This document shows positions 31,500 to 41,234 of a stretch of 49,305 nt of DNA, one piece after another. The stretch is from Vairimorpha ceranae (Eukaryota > Microsporidia > Nosematidae). The translations under genes were made by a program, and so were the position numbers. Each line of letters opens with the position of its first letter. Positions within the stretch are counted from its first letter, which is position 1. The notes under the pieces are model-generated. The model ran no database searches, had not been told where the DNA came from, and saw only the letters and a list, made by a program, of their open reading frames with translations. Location: contig NW_020169324.1 in the NCBI RefSeq assembly GCF_000988165.1, positions 1 to 49,305 of the forward strand. The letters are read 5' to 3'.

Positions 31500-32564
31500 A
31501 AAATAAATATTAAAAAGTTAATTATAAATTTAGAGCAATTTCTGTTATTTATTTAAAAAATATACTGATAATTTACTAAATTGGCTTAATTTATTAATAA
31601 ATATAAAAGATGTACTATTTATTAATATTTATTAAATATTAAATTATAATTGATGTGTAGATTAAAATATTGAAAATTCGTTGGTTGTAAGTTAAAGTTA
31701 CTTAATGTTTAAATCAATAAAAAAATAATATTAACGTTTAATTACAATTTAACAAATTATTATTTTTATATTAAATAGAACTTTAAAAAAAGTTATTTTT
31801 TAAAAATATGAAAATCTCTAGAAGTACTGTATTTAGCAGTTTGATAGTTTAAAATTCTGTGTTTTAGTTTTAAGAATAAAAAAATATTAATTAGAATATT
31901 TACCGTCAGTAATCAACAAAGCAGTATTAAGACTGAAACTACCGACTGAACTGTAGGAAATTTATGAGACGTTTTGTATCAAATCAAAACATAAACTATT
32001 TAAAGAAAGAAAATATAAACACATGTCAAATAAACCTTTTTGTACTAAAAAGGAGTCTTCCTCCCATAATAACCTAACCAAAGGTAAAAGGAATGTTTAT
32101 AAAATGTAAAGTAAATCGCATTAAAAAAGTTGTTGTAACTTGTATTTTAACGCAAAAGACATTTATTAGAATTATATTGATTAGAAAAAGCAAATTTAAA
32201 ATATAACATAATTGTATACTAACTATCAAAGGTTATGTTAAAATATTTAAAAGTAAATTATAAACTTGCCCTCTTCGAAGTCTTTCATATTTTTTAGATG
32301 GGTAAGTTTATTTAATTATTAAATAAAATATTTTATAAGATGATGATTTCACGGATGTAAATATCAGCCTGCAACATATTTAACACACATAAATAACATT
32401 ATAACCTGTTAGCTAGACACAAACTTTCATTGATTTTTAGTATTAAAAATAAAAATAATTTTTTAAAATGTTACTAACCTTTCATTTTATATTGTTGTGC
32501 TAATATAAAAATTTTATTTCCACATTTAATTAAATAAACAATATACAAAAAAATATGTATTTAT
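31500..32564. other. Non-coding A+T-rich stretch
   Basis: No gene recognised; it separates the kinase gene from the TFIIA gene. It is longer than the spacers usual in compact microsporidian genomes. Confidence 0.55.
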
Positions 32565-32909
32565 TTATAAATTCTTTTTTTTCCTTCTTCTCGTAACTTC
32601 AGCATTTGTATCTGCATCACATGCTACAATTTTTATTAAATTAGTCTTATAGTATTCATTGTTTACATACATACAAAAATTTTTAGCTATGAATTTCCAT
32701 ACCCCTTCTACGTGATTATAAGAGCATATTTTTCCTTTAAAACTTAGTGTTCCAGTAACTGATCTATTAAACACAATGGGAATACTTTCATCAAATTTTT
32801 CTAGTATAAACTTCGCCTGTTTAGGGGTAAGCAAATTTTGTCTAACTTTTTCGTCTATAATATCAACAAGGGCTCGGCCAATGACCGATTGTCTGTAAAA
32901 TTCATACAT
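32565..32909 (-). CDS. TOA2: Transcription factor IIA small subunit (TOA2/TFIIA-gamma)
   Basis: The 114-residue length fits the family (about 110-120). The start MYEFYRQSVIGRALVDIIDE matches the YxxYRxxxxGxxLxxxLDE helix of TFIIA-gamma. LLTPKQAKFILEKFDESI is the second helix of the four-helix bundle shared with the large subunit. The C-terminal barrel shows LSFKGKICSYNHVEGVWKFI and ends LIKIVACDAD, the diagnostic KIVACD motif. A basic tail RRRKKK follows. With the large subunit it binds and stabilises TBP on promoters. It is divergent with NUP98 over an 86-bp shared promoter, and ACCCTTAAAATAGTATG supports the start. Confidence 0.92.
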   Translation of the reverse strand: MYEFYRQSVIGRALVDIIDEKVRQNLLTPKQAKFILEKFDESIPIVFNRSVTGTLSFKGKICSYNHVEGVWKFIAKNFCMYVNNEYYKTNLIKIVACDADTNAEVTRRRKKKNL

Positions 32910-32995
32910 ACTATTTTAAGGGTAAAAAATAAAAAAAAACTTTTTTTTTGGACATTCGTTATTTATGCATTTATAAAAAATATTTTTTTTAACCC
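32910..32995. promoter_or_regulatory. Shared divergent promoter TOA2/NUP98
   Basis: The 86 bases between the two start codons are A+T-rich with an A/T tract in the middle. A CCC box stands at each end: GGG at 32920-32922 for the minus gene, CCC at 32993-32995 for the plus gene, the latter touching the ATG. Confidence 0.65.
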
Positions 32996-34756
32996 ATGAA
33001 TAATCAAAATAATATGAACAATTTGTTTAGCAGTGGACTTTTTCCAAATACACCCAGTAAAGACACAACAACTTTTAACTATACAGGAATGGGTAATGTT
33101 TTTAATCAAAGTGCTGTTTTACAGAAAAATGGAACAAAAAATAAAAATTTTGAACCTCAGAAAATTAAGGATGAAAGAGGATTTGGGTTTTTAGAATATT
33201 TTCATATAAATTCTATGAAAGAATATGCCGATAAAAGCAGTGATGAATTAAGGTTTGAAGATTATTGCTTAGGAAGACGACCTAATACTCTAGCTATAAG
33301 TACAAATATGTCTAGTACTGGAAATAATTTTATGTCAACCAATACTACTTCACTATTTCCGACATCTAATATTGGATCAAGTACTACAACTCAATCTCAA
33401 CCTTCTATTCAGCAAATTTCTAATTTAGGAACATTTAATAGGCCAACAGAAAATGTTAATTTTGGATTTAACGGCATGAGCTCACGATTTGGATCTACAG
33501 TGGAAAATGAGAAGAATCAGTCAATGTTTGCTAATCAATCCAATAATCAGTTAGCTTTAGCAACAAATCAAATATCTAACACTACTGGATCTATGTTAAC
33601 TCAATCCTCTAATCCAATTACAAATCAAAATAATAATATTTTTTCTGCAGAATCTGCCCAACCATCTACATTTACTGGTAATATGTTTACTTCCACACCT
33701 AATCAGCCACAGACGAATACATCAACCTTTGGATCTACTGCCTTTCAGCCATCTTCTACTTTTAAACCGTCTTCCGTGCTACAATCGTCCAGTACTTTTC
33801 AACCGTCTACTACTTTTCAACCGTCTACTACTTTTCAACCGTCTACTACTTTTCAACCATCTTCCATTTTTCAACCATCTTCCACTTTTAAACCGTCTTC
33901 TACGCTGCAATCGTCTTCTACACTGCAATCGTCTAATACTTTTCAACCGCCTTCTACTTTTAAACCGTCTTCTACACTGCAATCGTCTAATACTTTTCAA
34001 CCGTCTTCTACGCTGCAATCGTCTTCCGCGCTACAATCGTTTACTACTTTTCAGCCATCTACTACTTTTCAACCATCTACTACGTTTCAACCATCTGCTA
34101 CGTTTCAACCACAAACGGATACTCTACAGCAATCATCTTCTTTTTTATTTACACCAAACACTTCTAATTTATTATGTGCTCAAGTAGATAAATCAGATCC
34201 ATATGGTACAAAAAACATTAAGTTTCAATTTGTTCAAAAAGAACTTTCGCCTTTTCAACGACTTTTAGCAGAGCCTATTACTAAAGACAATTCTAAAGTA
34301 CAGGTCGAAGCACAATTAGAATACAGGTCTCCCGAACCAGATAAGCCTGTTGATGTTTATTTTACACCTAGTATTGAAGACATTCGTGGAATGAATAGAA
34401 TCAATAACATGACACTTTATTTTCCTGGAAAAGGTACAATTGAATTTCTTGAACCAGTTAATGTTGCAGATCTTACTGTTGAGAATGTCAATAAGAAAAT
34501 ATTATTTGCTAAAAATCATGTGTACGTGACCGATAAAACTGGTTCTGGACTGAATGTCTCGGCAAGGGTCACCATTGAAAAAATGTATCCTGTGTCTAAA
34601 ACAGATAATACACTTATTATTGGAAAGGCAGATAGTTATCCACAGAAAGGTATACAAGATAGATTTATTTATGAACTAAAAAATGATGATACAAAGAAAT
34701 TTGTAGATTACGATTGTACAAAAGGAACTTATGTCTACACTGTGAATCATTTTTAA
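32996..34756 (+). CDS. NUP98: Nucleoporin NUP98/NUP145N-type with GLEBS motif and autoproteolytic-type domain
   Basis: Near residues 62-98 lies a GLEBS-type motif, FHINSMKEYADKSSDELRFE then DY, which in Nup98/Nup116 binds Gle2/Rae1. The middle part has few true FG dipeptides. Instead about twenty hexapeptide repeats (STFQPS/TTFQPS, with TLQSSS and TFKPSS variants) fill residues 245-375, encoded by an 18-bp repeat (33735-34110). The C-terminal ~145 residues are the Nup98 autoproteolytic domain: VYFTPSIEDIRGM, MTLYFPGKGTIEFLEPVNVA, ILFAKNHVYVTDK, LNVSARVTIEKMYPVSKTD, FVDYDCTKGTYVYTVNHF. It ends exactly at the His-Phe where other Nup98 precursors are cut before Ser. It acts in the nuclear pore as a permeability-barrier and mRNA-export nucleoporin. 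Confidence 0.9.
   Translation: MNNQNNMNNLFSSGLFPNTPSKDTTTFNYTGMGNVFNQSAVLQKNGTKNKNFEPQKIKDERGFGFLEYFHINSMKEYADKSSDELRFEDYCLGRRPNTLAISTNMSSTGNNFMSTNTTSLFPTSNIGSSTTTQSQPSIQQISNLGTFNRPTENVNFGFNGMSSRFGSTVENEKNQSMFANQSNNQLALATNQISNTTGSMLTQSSNPITNQNNNIFSAESAQPSTFTGNMFTSTPNQPQTNTSTFGSTAFQPSSTFKPSSVLQSSSTFQPSTTFQPSTTFQPSTTFQPSSIFQPSSTFKPSSTLQSSSTLQSSNTFQPPSTFKPSSTLQSSNTFQPSSTLQSSSALQSFTTFQPSTTFQPSTTFQPSATFQPQTDTLQQSSSFLFTPNTSNLLCAQVDKSDPYGTKNIKFQFVQKELSPFQRLLAEPITKDNSKVQVEAQLEYRSPEPDKPVDVYFTPSIEDIRGMNRINNMTLYFPGKGTIEFLEPVNVADLTVENVNKKILFAKNHVYVTDKTGSGLNVSARVTIEKMYPVSKTDNTLIIGKADSYPQKGIQDRFIYELKNDDTKKFVDYDCTKGTYVYTVNHF
33735..34110 (+). repeat. 18-bp coding minisatellite in NUP98
   Basis: About twenty 18-base units encode STFQPS-like hexapeptides. 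Some neighbouring units are identical (the run around 33795-33850), which points to recent unequal exchange. Confidence 0.85.
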
Positions 34757-35354
34757 TAATTTGAGTAATTTTTAAAAATATGATGTACGTTTAGTGAAAA
34801 ATAAACTTTTTAAATAAATAATTATTTTTAAAGTTTTTCAATTAACTTATTTGATAATGTTATCGTGTTAACATTGTCAAATAAATAATTTTATAGTTTT
34901 TTAATTTTGTAAAATAAAGTATAACGCGTTAACATAGTCAAATAAATTTAAAGATGTATAATTCTTTGAAATATGAATTACTGGAAATAGTTAGTAAGAA
35001 TTGCACATCGCTTATTTAATTGTTATGTACGTGTGATTTGAAAAAAGTTGTGTTACTTAAAAAATAATTTGACTAACTGACGCTTTATTAGTAAGAACTT
35101 ATCAATAAACAATTAAATTATTATTATTAATTACACGTTGCCTATAAATTATTTTAAATGTACAAAAATTCATATTAGTGTATTAAATAAAACATATGGT
35201 ATAAATCGGTTATAAAAATCCTATTAGTTGATTTTACAAAATAATAATATACATGTCTTTTTAGATACTTAAAAACAAACACATTTCATTAATAAATTAT
35301 TTTTCTATCTACGTTTTTCCTTTTTTATATTTTTTGTTTATTTTTACCCCATTT
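34757..35354. other. Non-coding spacer NUP98-RPN2 with an imperfect hairpin
   Basis: TTATTTGATAATGTTA (34847 onward) is followed by the nearly complementary TTAACATTGTCAAATAA (to about 34886). A half copy, TTAACATAGTCAAATAAA, follows at 34929. Otherwise A+T-rich; no gene. Confidence 0.6.
35347..35350 (+). promoter_or_regulatory. CCCC signal that decides the RPN2 start
   Basis: TTTTTACCCCATTTATGCAG lies between the first in-frame ATG (35334) and the ATG at 35355, so the second is the likely start. Confidence 0.7.
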
Positions 35355-37625
35355 ATGCAGTCCCTTAAAATTTTACCAAATATAAAATATCTCTTAGAAA
35401 ACAATAAAGAACAGGAAGCTATAAATATTATTACGCCAAATATAGACACTTTAGCTTTGTACCTTAAAGATTGCTTAGGATTGTTTACTGCTTCTACTAA
35501 AGAATCATCACTTTGTCTTTCTAAAATACACTTTATAAATCAAAATTACGACCAGTCAATAAAATTCGCTATAAAAGCCGGTAACCTTTTTTTAGAAGAT
35601 AAAACATTTTTTTATAAAGCACTTGTTGACAGAATGATGTCCTGTCTTTTAATAGACACAAATCATTTTTGTAAACCTTTTATATTAGATTTAATTAAAA
35701 ATGATATACTTTCTGACAGTTATATTGGATTTTTATTTTCTATAAAAGAATACGAATTATTTGAAATGGCACTTAGTAAACAAATGTCTAATAAAGATTT
35801 ACTATCATTTTTAATTAATGAAATACAAGATAAAAATATGTTTTATAAATCTATTATTAATATACAAAATAAAGAGACAGAACAAGCATTATTTCTTTTA
35901 ATAGATGCGTATGCCTATTTTAACATGACAGCGCAGTTAAAAAATCTTCTCTTGGAAATGGAATCTAAAGATATTTGTTTATGTTACACACTCTGTTTCT
36001 ACATCGACGAGTGTTACAAATTGGATCTACAAGTGGAAAATCAAAATATGATGCGAATACTTAACGGGACATTTAAAAAAGAAATTTTTAATAAATTTCG
36101 AGTAGAAAATAATCTAACAAGTTTTAAACTCCTAGATTCTATGACTAAATCTTTAACCTCTCATGTTTCTTTTGTAAATTCATTTATGAATCTAGGTACT
36201 ACTAATGACACGTTTTATAGAAATAATTCGGATGTATTTGGAAGGTTAAATGAATGGGCTAGATATTTAGATGTTGCGAATTTAGGAATGATACATTATA
36301 AGAATGATAATCCTTATGATGTACTAAAAAATTATATTCCTAATGAATCTAATAATAAAGAAGGGGGATCTTTACAAGCCTTAGGATTAATTAATAACGG
36401 GTCTTATAATGAAGCAGATAACGAGTTACTATTGTATTTTTTAGATTCAATAGATACACTTACTGATGAACTTGCATTTGGTTCGTGTATGGGACTTGGT
36501 CTTATAAATATTGGTTCTAATAATAAATATATTATTAGTGCTTTAATTAAACTTGCTAAGGAAAAGAATACTATCTACGGAGAGGCGGCTACTATAGGAA
36601 TGGGATTAATTGGATGTGGAACGTGTGAAAAAGAACTTTTGGATCAATTGCGCTGTATTGAGGAAGATACAGAATATCAGCGCGTAATACGAAGCATAGG
36701 AATAGCCAATGCACTACTAGTAGCATTTACAAGAAAAGAATACAATTTTACTAATAAATTTGGAGATGTACTAAGTCTAGGAACTGCTTTTGTAGGTACT
36801 GGTAGCCTAGAAATAATTTCTAAGGTTTTACCATTTATTAATCATGAAGATGATGATGTGAAAAGAAATGCCATTATAGCATTAGGATTTATTTGTTGTA
36901 TGGAACATAGTCTTTTACTTGATACACTTGAGCCTTTAGCCGAAAATCATAATAACGCTGTTAGATCTGCTGTAGGATTAGTATTAGGATTTTTCTTTTC
37001 AGGTACTGGTAATGAAAGGGTATGTGATTTACTTGAAGGTTTAATGTATGATACTAATTCATTAGTAAAGCAATCTGCTCTAATTGGTATGGGTTTTGTT
37101 ATAATGCAATGTAATGATACTTTAATTAAAAATTATAAAAGAATTATCGGTAAATTCAATAAAGTGATTGTAGACAGATCTGAAGAAGGATCAGTCAAGT
37201 TTGGTGCTGTTATTGGAAGAGGAATTAGTGAAGCGGGAGGTAGAAGCATTATTTTTAGTATTACTAACATGTTTAATAAAATTACTAAAGAGAGATTAGT
37301 AGGAGCATTAATGTTTTTTAATTATTGGTATTGGTATCCTTATATTAATTTTATATCTTTGAATTTGAAAGAGACTGGTTTCTTTGTGTTTGATGAAGAT
37401 TTACAGTTAGTTGATAAAAGCTTGAAATATAACGGAAACTACGATAATATTTTAATTAAAGTACCAGATGTTAAAAAGAGTAGGAAATTTAAAGCTAAAC
37501 CGGCGGTAGAAGAAGAAATAATAACTAAGGCCGATGAAAATATTCAATCAGGTAAAAGATGCACTTTATTACAAATGAAAGAATGTGGTATTGAGTTTCC
37601 GGGTGTTTTTTTTACTAAAAAATAA
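35355..37625 (+). CDS. RPN2: 26S proteasome regulatory subunit RPN2 (PSMD1)
   Basis: The N-terminal helical part has NYDQSIKFAIKAGNLFLED, matching the FDDSLxFALGAGDLF motif of Rpn2. The proteasome/cyclosome repeats follow from about residue 290: WARYLDVANLGMIHYKND, EGGSLQALGLINNGSYNEAD, LAFGSCMGLGLINIGS, GEAATIGMGLIGCGT, LSLGTAFVGTGSLEIISKVL, DVKRNAIIALGFICCME, AVRSAVGLVLGFFFSGTGN, VKQSALIGMGFVIMQCND. These alternate G-L/A helices form the toroid that scaffolds the 19S lid and anchors Rpn13. At 756 residues it is shorter than yeast Rpn2 (about 945), as usual in microsporidia. The TGTGN and EGGxxALGLI motifs favour RPN2 over RPN1. The C-terminal end is FPGVFFTKK. Confidence 0.92.
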   Translation: MQSLKILPNIKYLLENNKEQEAINIITPNIDTLALYLKDCLGLFTASTKESSLCLSKIHFINQNYDQSIKFAIKAGNLFLEDKTFFYKALVDRMMSCLLIDTNHFCKPFILDLIKNDILSDSYIGFLFSIKEYELFEMALSKQMSNKDLLSFLINEIQDKNMFYKSIINIQNKETEQALFLLIDAYAYFNMTAQLKNLLLEMESKDICLCYTLCFYIDECYKLDLQVENQNMMRILNGTFKKEIFNKFRVENNLTSFKLLDSMTKSLTSHVSFVNSFMNLGTTNDTFYRNNSDVFGRLNEWARYLDVANLGMIHYKNDNPYDVLKNYIPNESNNKEGGSLQALGLINNGSYNEADNELLLYFLDSIDTLTDELAFGSCMGLGLINIGSNNKYIISALIKLAKEKNTIYGEAATIGMGLIGCGTCEKELLDQLRCIEEDTEYQRVIRSIGIANALLVAFTRKEYNFTNKFGDVLSLGTAFVGTGSLEIISKVLPFINHEDDDVKRNAIIALGFICCMEHSLLLDTLEPLAENHNNAVRSAVGLVLGFFFSGTGNERVCDLLEGLMYDTNSLVKQSALIGMGFVIMQCNDTLIKNYKRIIGKFNKVIVDRSEEGSVKFGAVIGRGISEAGGRSIIFSITNMFNKITKERLVGALMFFNYWYWYPYINFISLNLKETGFFVFDEDLQLVDKSLKYNGNYDNILIKVPDVKKSRKFKAKPAVEEEIITKADENIQSGKRCTLLQMKECGIEFPGVFFTKK

Positions 37626-38020
37626 ATCTAATTGTTAAAATTTTTTTTAATTTAACAAAAAGTTTATTTTCTACTTATGTTTATAGTTAATTATTAAAAA
37701 ATTTTATTTTTATAATAGAAGTACAGTTTTAGATGACTGAACAGGGGTAATATCACAAAAAGTTAGGAAAGTGGTAATCTATGTAATATTTTGTTCTATA
37801 AAACTGTAAATTAAATTTATATTTAAGCATTTTTAATTACAAAATGTTATAATCTTAGGAAAGATATTCAAAACAAAAGTAATGTTCTAAAAGTAAATAG
37901 ATATTAAAATATCTATTCTCGATCTATAGAAATATTCTATTAAGAAGATAATTTATAAAATTAATACGCATTGATCTTATATAATTTTAGAATAAATAAC
38001 CCCACTGTAGGAATGGCTTC

Positions 38021-38070
38021 AACACATGTCAAAGATATCTTCTATATCATGAGATATCTGACATGTTGTG
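38021..38070. repeat. Inverted repeat ACATGTCA-GATATC
   Basis: ACATGTCAAAGATATC (38024 onward) pairs with GATATCTGACATGT (to 38065) with one or two mismatches, leaving a short loop. Confidence 0.7.
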
Positions 38071-38390
38071 AGTTAAATAATTTATAATAAATAAACCCAT
38101 GTTAAATACCAACACTTACGTTTTCTAGTAACAATTCTATTGAACATAACATAATTTTTGTTTCGATTTATTAAGGTTTCTTTTATAATGCTATCATTTT
38201 TGTTGAATGCTGCTCTTCATGTCAAATATCTCACACATTATTATTAAGGTACGTTTTACATGTTTACATTTATAATATTATTTTTAAATAAACTCATCTT
38301 TTCTAATAATCACATTTTAAGTAACAGCAATTTTCACAAAGCTATTTAATATTATCAAATGTTGGTATAAAACATAGGTTTATTTAACAA

Positions 38391-38431
38391 ACATGTCAAA
38401 GCCACCAACCCAATACTGCTGATTGACATGT
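38391..38431. repeat. Inverted repeat ACATGTCAA
   Basis: ACATGTCAA (38391-38399) and TTGACATGT (38423-38431) form a 9-bp stem; the same word as in the hairpin at 38021. Confidence 0.65.
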
Positions 38432-38536
38432 CTACATCTTTACTGTCCTACATAAAACAATCCTTTTAAACACTATTTTTATTTTTAAACACTTCCTTTT
38501 TTTCTTAAAATTTTATTCTTCTAAAATACATTTATA

Positions 38537-38541
38537 CCCCC
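38537..38541 (+). promoter_or_regulatory. CCCCC start-proximal signal
   Basis: TATACCCCCTTTATGC, three bases before the ATG at 38545. Confidence 0.7.
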
Positions 38542-38544
38542 TTT

Positions 38545-39777
38545 ATGCACTTCTTTAAAAATACTTTCTTGCATAATATCTCGCATGCAGTGTATAAGTC
38601 CCCTTATTTATACTATACACATAATCTTAAACTATCAAAATACAATACAAGTAAAAATCAACAACCAGAAATAGTAAAAGATGTAGAAACAATTAATTTA
38701 ATTTCTTTAGATTTTATAGAAGATGAACTTATTTTTATTTACCAAGATAAAATTGTATGGAAGGAAAATACTATTTACGTTATTGTAAAAAAATATGTAA
38801 TTTATCAAAAGCTTTTAATGATTTTAAATAATAAAAATCAGATAGTAGTAGTTAAATGTAATTCTTCTTACATTTTATGTGAGAATGTAATAGATTTTAC
38901 TGTAGATAACTATCATTTATGGATTATATCAACTGATTATAAAATTTATAAAAAATATTTTTACGAATCTATTACACACATTAATCTTAATAATCCACTA
39001 AATATTATTAATATTAGTAATAAATCATTGATGGTACAAATAGAAGTAAATAAAAATATTTACTTATTTTATAAAAATTGTGTAGAAGTATTTGATATAT
39101 TAAATGATATTCTTGTGCTTAAATATAGATACAATACTAAAAATTATAATATATATAATTTAAATAAATTATATTTAGTAGATAATGATACATTAGAATT
39201 GTGTGAATATCCTAAAATTATATTAAAAGGTAAAATTGACTATGCATACAAGGATAAAGATAAAGATATTATAATTAGTAAAGAAAATATAATTTATATA
39301 CAAAAAGAAGTAAATAAAATACAAGAGAATTATAAAAATAGCAATAAATGGAATAGTGTTTTAGATAACTTAAAAACTACATTTGTTATTGATAGTTCTG
39401 ATGAAAAATATATTTATAAGAAATTTGAAGAAGAAGTGTTAGATAGATACAGAAAAATGTATTATGAGTTAACAACACTAAATGATAGTCTTTTACTAAA
39501 AAAAAATAAATTAGAAGAACTTTTTGAGAAAGTTAATATAAAAATAAAAAAATATGAAAAAAGAAAACTTGACATAGAAAAAAGGATAAAAGATGTATCA
39601 AACAGATATTATAATGTATTATCAACAGTGAAAGTCAATGCTAAAGATTTTTACAAGATTTTGGATATATTGAAAAATGAAATTGGTAAAAAGACAGTAT
39701 TAAACAATGAAAAATATGTACGAATGCTAAAAATGCAAAAAGAACTTTTAAAAAATAAGATTTATAAATCTATTTAA
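38545..39777 (+). CDS. Hypothetical protein, propeller-like N-terminus and coiled-coil C-terminus (410 residues)
   Basis: Residues 40-250 are beta-rich with short hydrophobic strands separated by turns (LIFIYQDKIVWKENTIYVIV, LWIISTDYKIYKKYF, IYLFYKNCVEVFDILNDILV, LYLVDNDTLELCEYP), as in a shrunken WD-type propeller. Residues 275-405 are a long charged helix, EEEVLDRYRKMYYELTTLND to KLEELFEKVNIKIKKYEKRK, very likely a coiled coil. A propeller followed by a coiled coil is the layout of NUP82/NUP88 and of some vesicle-tethering proteins. I cannot choose between them, and name no gene. It lies on the same strand as RPN2 and NUP98 with its own CCCCC box. Confidence 0.75.
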   Translation: MHFFKNTFLHNISHAVYKSPYLYYTHNLKLSKYNTSKNQQPEIVKDVETINLISLDFIEDELIFIYQDKIVWKENTIYVIVKKYVIYQKLLMILNNKNQIVVVKCNSSYILCENVIDFTVDNYHLWIISTDYKIYKKYFYESITHINLNNPLNIINISNKSLMVQIEVNKNIYLFYKNCVEVFDILNDILVLKYRYNTKNYNIYNLNKLYLVDNDTLELCEYPKIILKGKIDYAYKDKDKDIIISKENIIYIQKEVNKIQENYKNSNKWNSVLDNLKTTFVIDSSDEKYIYKKFEEEVLDRYRKMYYELTTLNDSLLLKKNKLEELFEKVNIKIKKYEKRKLDIEKRIKDVSNRYYNVLSTVKVNAKDFYKILDILKNEIGKKTVLNNEKYVRMLKMQKELLKNKIYKSI

Positions 39778-39880
39778 AATAATAAATTAATATAAAAATT
39801 TTTGTATTTTAAAATTAGTTTGTTTGTCAATTACGTTCTAAGAATTTAAAATAATTTATAAGGTAAAAAAATTTTTTTTT

Positions 39881-40657
39881 ATGATATTTTATTTTACTGT
39901 TTTAACTTTTATTAAAACTTCTACTACAAATCGCAATCCACAGATTGTTATAACAGATTCTGCACCAGAGATAATTCCTCTTAGTGATAATGTAACATAT
40001 AATATTCATACAGACGATAGAGGTGTAGTTACGGTTACAACACTAGATCAAGGATCATCTTCTCCTAGAACTGAAAGAGAAATTTATAATTCTGTTGTAA
40101 ATGAGGTTGCTACTACAAATAATAATTTACAAGGAGGAGGAGAATTTGTTTTAGGGTATGCTCCCACACCAGAAGAAGTAAGTAATTCGATGTTTCATCC
40201 CATTATTCGTGTAGAAGATTATCAAACTCCAGGTATATCTACCGGTAATAATGATCCACCAGGTCAATCAAATGGCTCTAATCAAGCTATCCAAGGTAAC
40301 AATTATCAGTCACCATTGGCAACTGGCTTAAGTAGTAATTCTAGTTCATTACCTACAACTAATTACTCTGGGCAACAGCAATATACAGGAAATGGTGGGC
40401 TATTTATTGAATCTACACTGGGAGGACAACAAACATCTGAAGGTGGACAGAATCAAAATATAACACAAGATAAACAATCTAAAACCGATTCTAAAGGTAC
40501 AAAAGATAAGAAAGATGATAAAACAAAAAAAAAGAAAAAAAATAAAAAAAGTGAACAAAAAGATGATGAAGATGATGATCCAGTAGGTAGTAAATCTGTA
40601 CAAGCTTTACAAGAAATATATATGAATGCTTTATTAACTGTAATATTGGCTTTGTAA
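39881..40657 (+). CDS. Hypothetical secreted protein with Lys/Asp tract and hydrophobic C-terminus (258 residues)
   Basis: It starts MIFYFTVLTFIKTSTTNR, a probable short signal peptide. Residues 20-180 are polar and rich in Thr, Asn, Gly, Gln and Ser, and likely disordered. A tract of Lys and Asp (KGTKDKKDDKTKKKKKNKK, then EQKDDEDDD) follows at 195-230. The end, ALQEIYMNALLTVILAL, is hydrophobic, so the protein could carry a GPI signal or tail anchor, although this segment is short. Secretion with such composition would suit a spore wall or polar tube-associated protein (inference). No CCC box; the leader is TTATAAGGTAAAAAAA then T-rich. No family recognised. Confidence 0.7.
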   Translation: MIFYFTVLTFIKTSTTNRNPQIVITDSAPEIIPLSDNVTYNIHTDDRGVVTVTTLDQGSSSPRTEREIYNSVVNEVATTNNNLQGGGEFVLGYAPTPEEVSNSMFHPIIRVEDYQTPGISTGNNDPPGQSNGSNQAIQGNNYQSPLATGLSSNSSSLPTTNYSGQQQYTGNGGLFIESTLGGQQTSEGGQNQNITQDKQSKTDSKGTKDKKDDKTKKKKKNKKSEQKDDEDDDPVGSKSVQALQEIYMNALLTVILAL

Positions 40658-41234
40658 TAAATTATTAATATATTATTTTTTTATTAAGATACAAGTTAAT
40701 TCTATACCGCTTTAAATGGGCTTACAATACTGACAAGAACAATAGTCATTATTTTAAAAAAGTGTTCTAAAGTAAAATTTGTTTTATAACAATTTAACAT
40801 ATTTATTGTAAAATTTCTTAAATAATTATTGTGAACCTTCTTTAGTTAGATTCTCTGTTCCTATTGGTTACAAAACAATCAATTAGAATTCACCAACAAG
40901 AATAAAAAATAAATTAAATTTATGTAATTGTCGTAACCTCTTGTGAGGTGGCCGAAACGAAAGTACTGTCCTAATATATAATAGATTATTTTATTAAAAT
41001 AGTTTTAATTGTTAAATAAAGTTCTTTTTTTGTAATACCTATATCTTTCTATTTTTTGAAATTCATTACCTAACCATAAATTATTTTTTTTAATAAAAAA
41101 AATTCATTTTTGTAATTCTTTTAAAAATTAAAAAAGTAAAATTATGTGAATAATACCACACGTCTATAGAGTAATAACTCTAAGCTGTATGTTACTCTTT
41201 CTTAATAAAAAATAAAAAATATTTTACAATTTTT
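40658..41234. other. Non-coding stretch
   Basis: A G+C-richer patch at 40929-40970 includes a small hairpin, CCTCTTGTGAGG. GAGTAA/TTACTC (about 41169-41197) is another. No gene or known RNA recognised. Confidence 0.5.

Larger units (their letters stand above)
37626..38544. other. Non-coding spacer with inverted TGTCA hairpins
   Basis: No gene. It contains the two hairpins listed separately, a half copy ATGTCAAATATCTC near 38219, and an A+T-rich background. Confidence 0.55.

Noticed and set aside
33729..34187. Alternative plus and minus frames through the NUP98 repeats
   Set aside because: They are periodic shadows of the 18-bp repeat.
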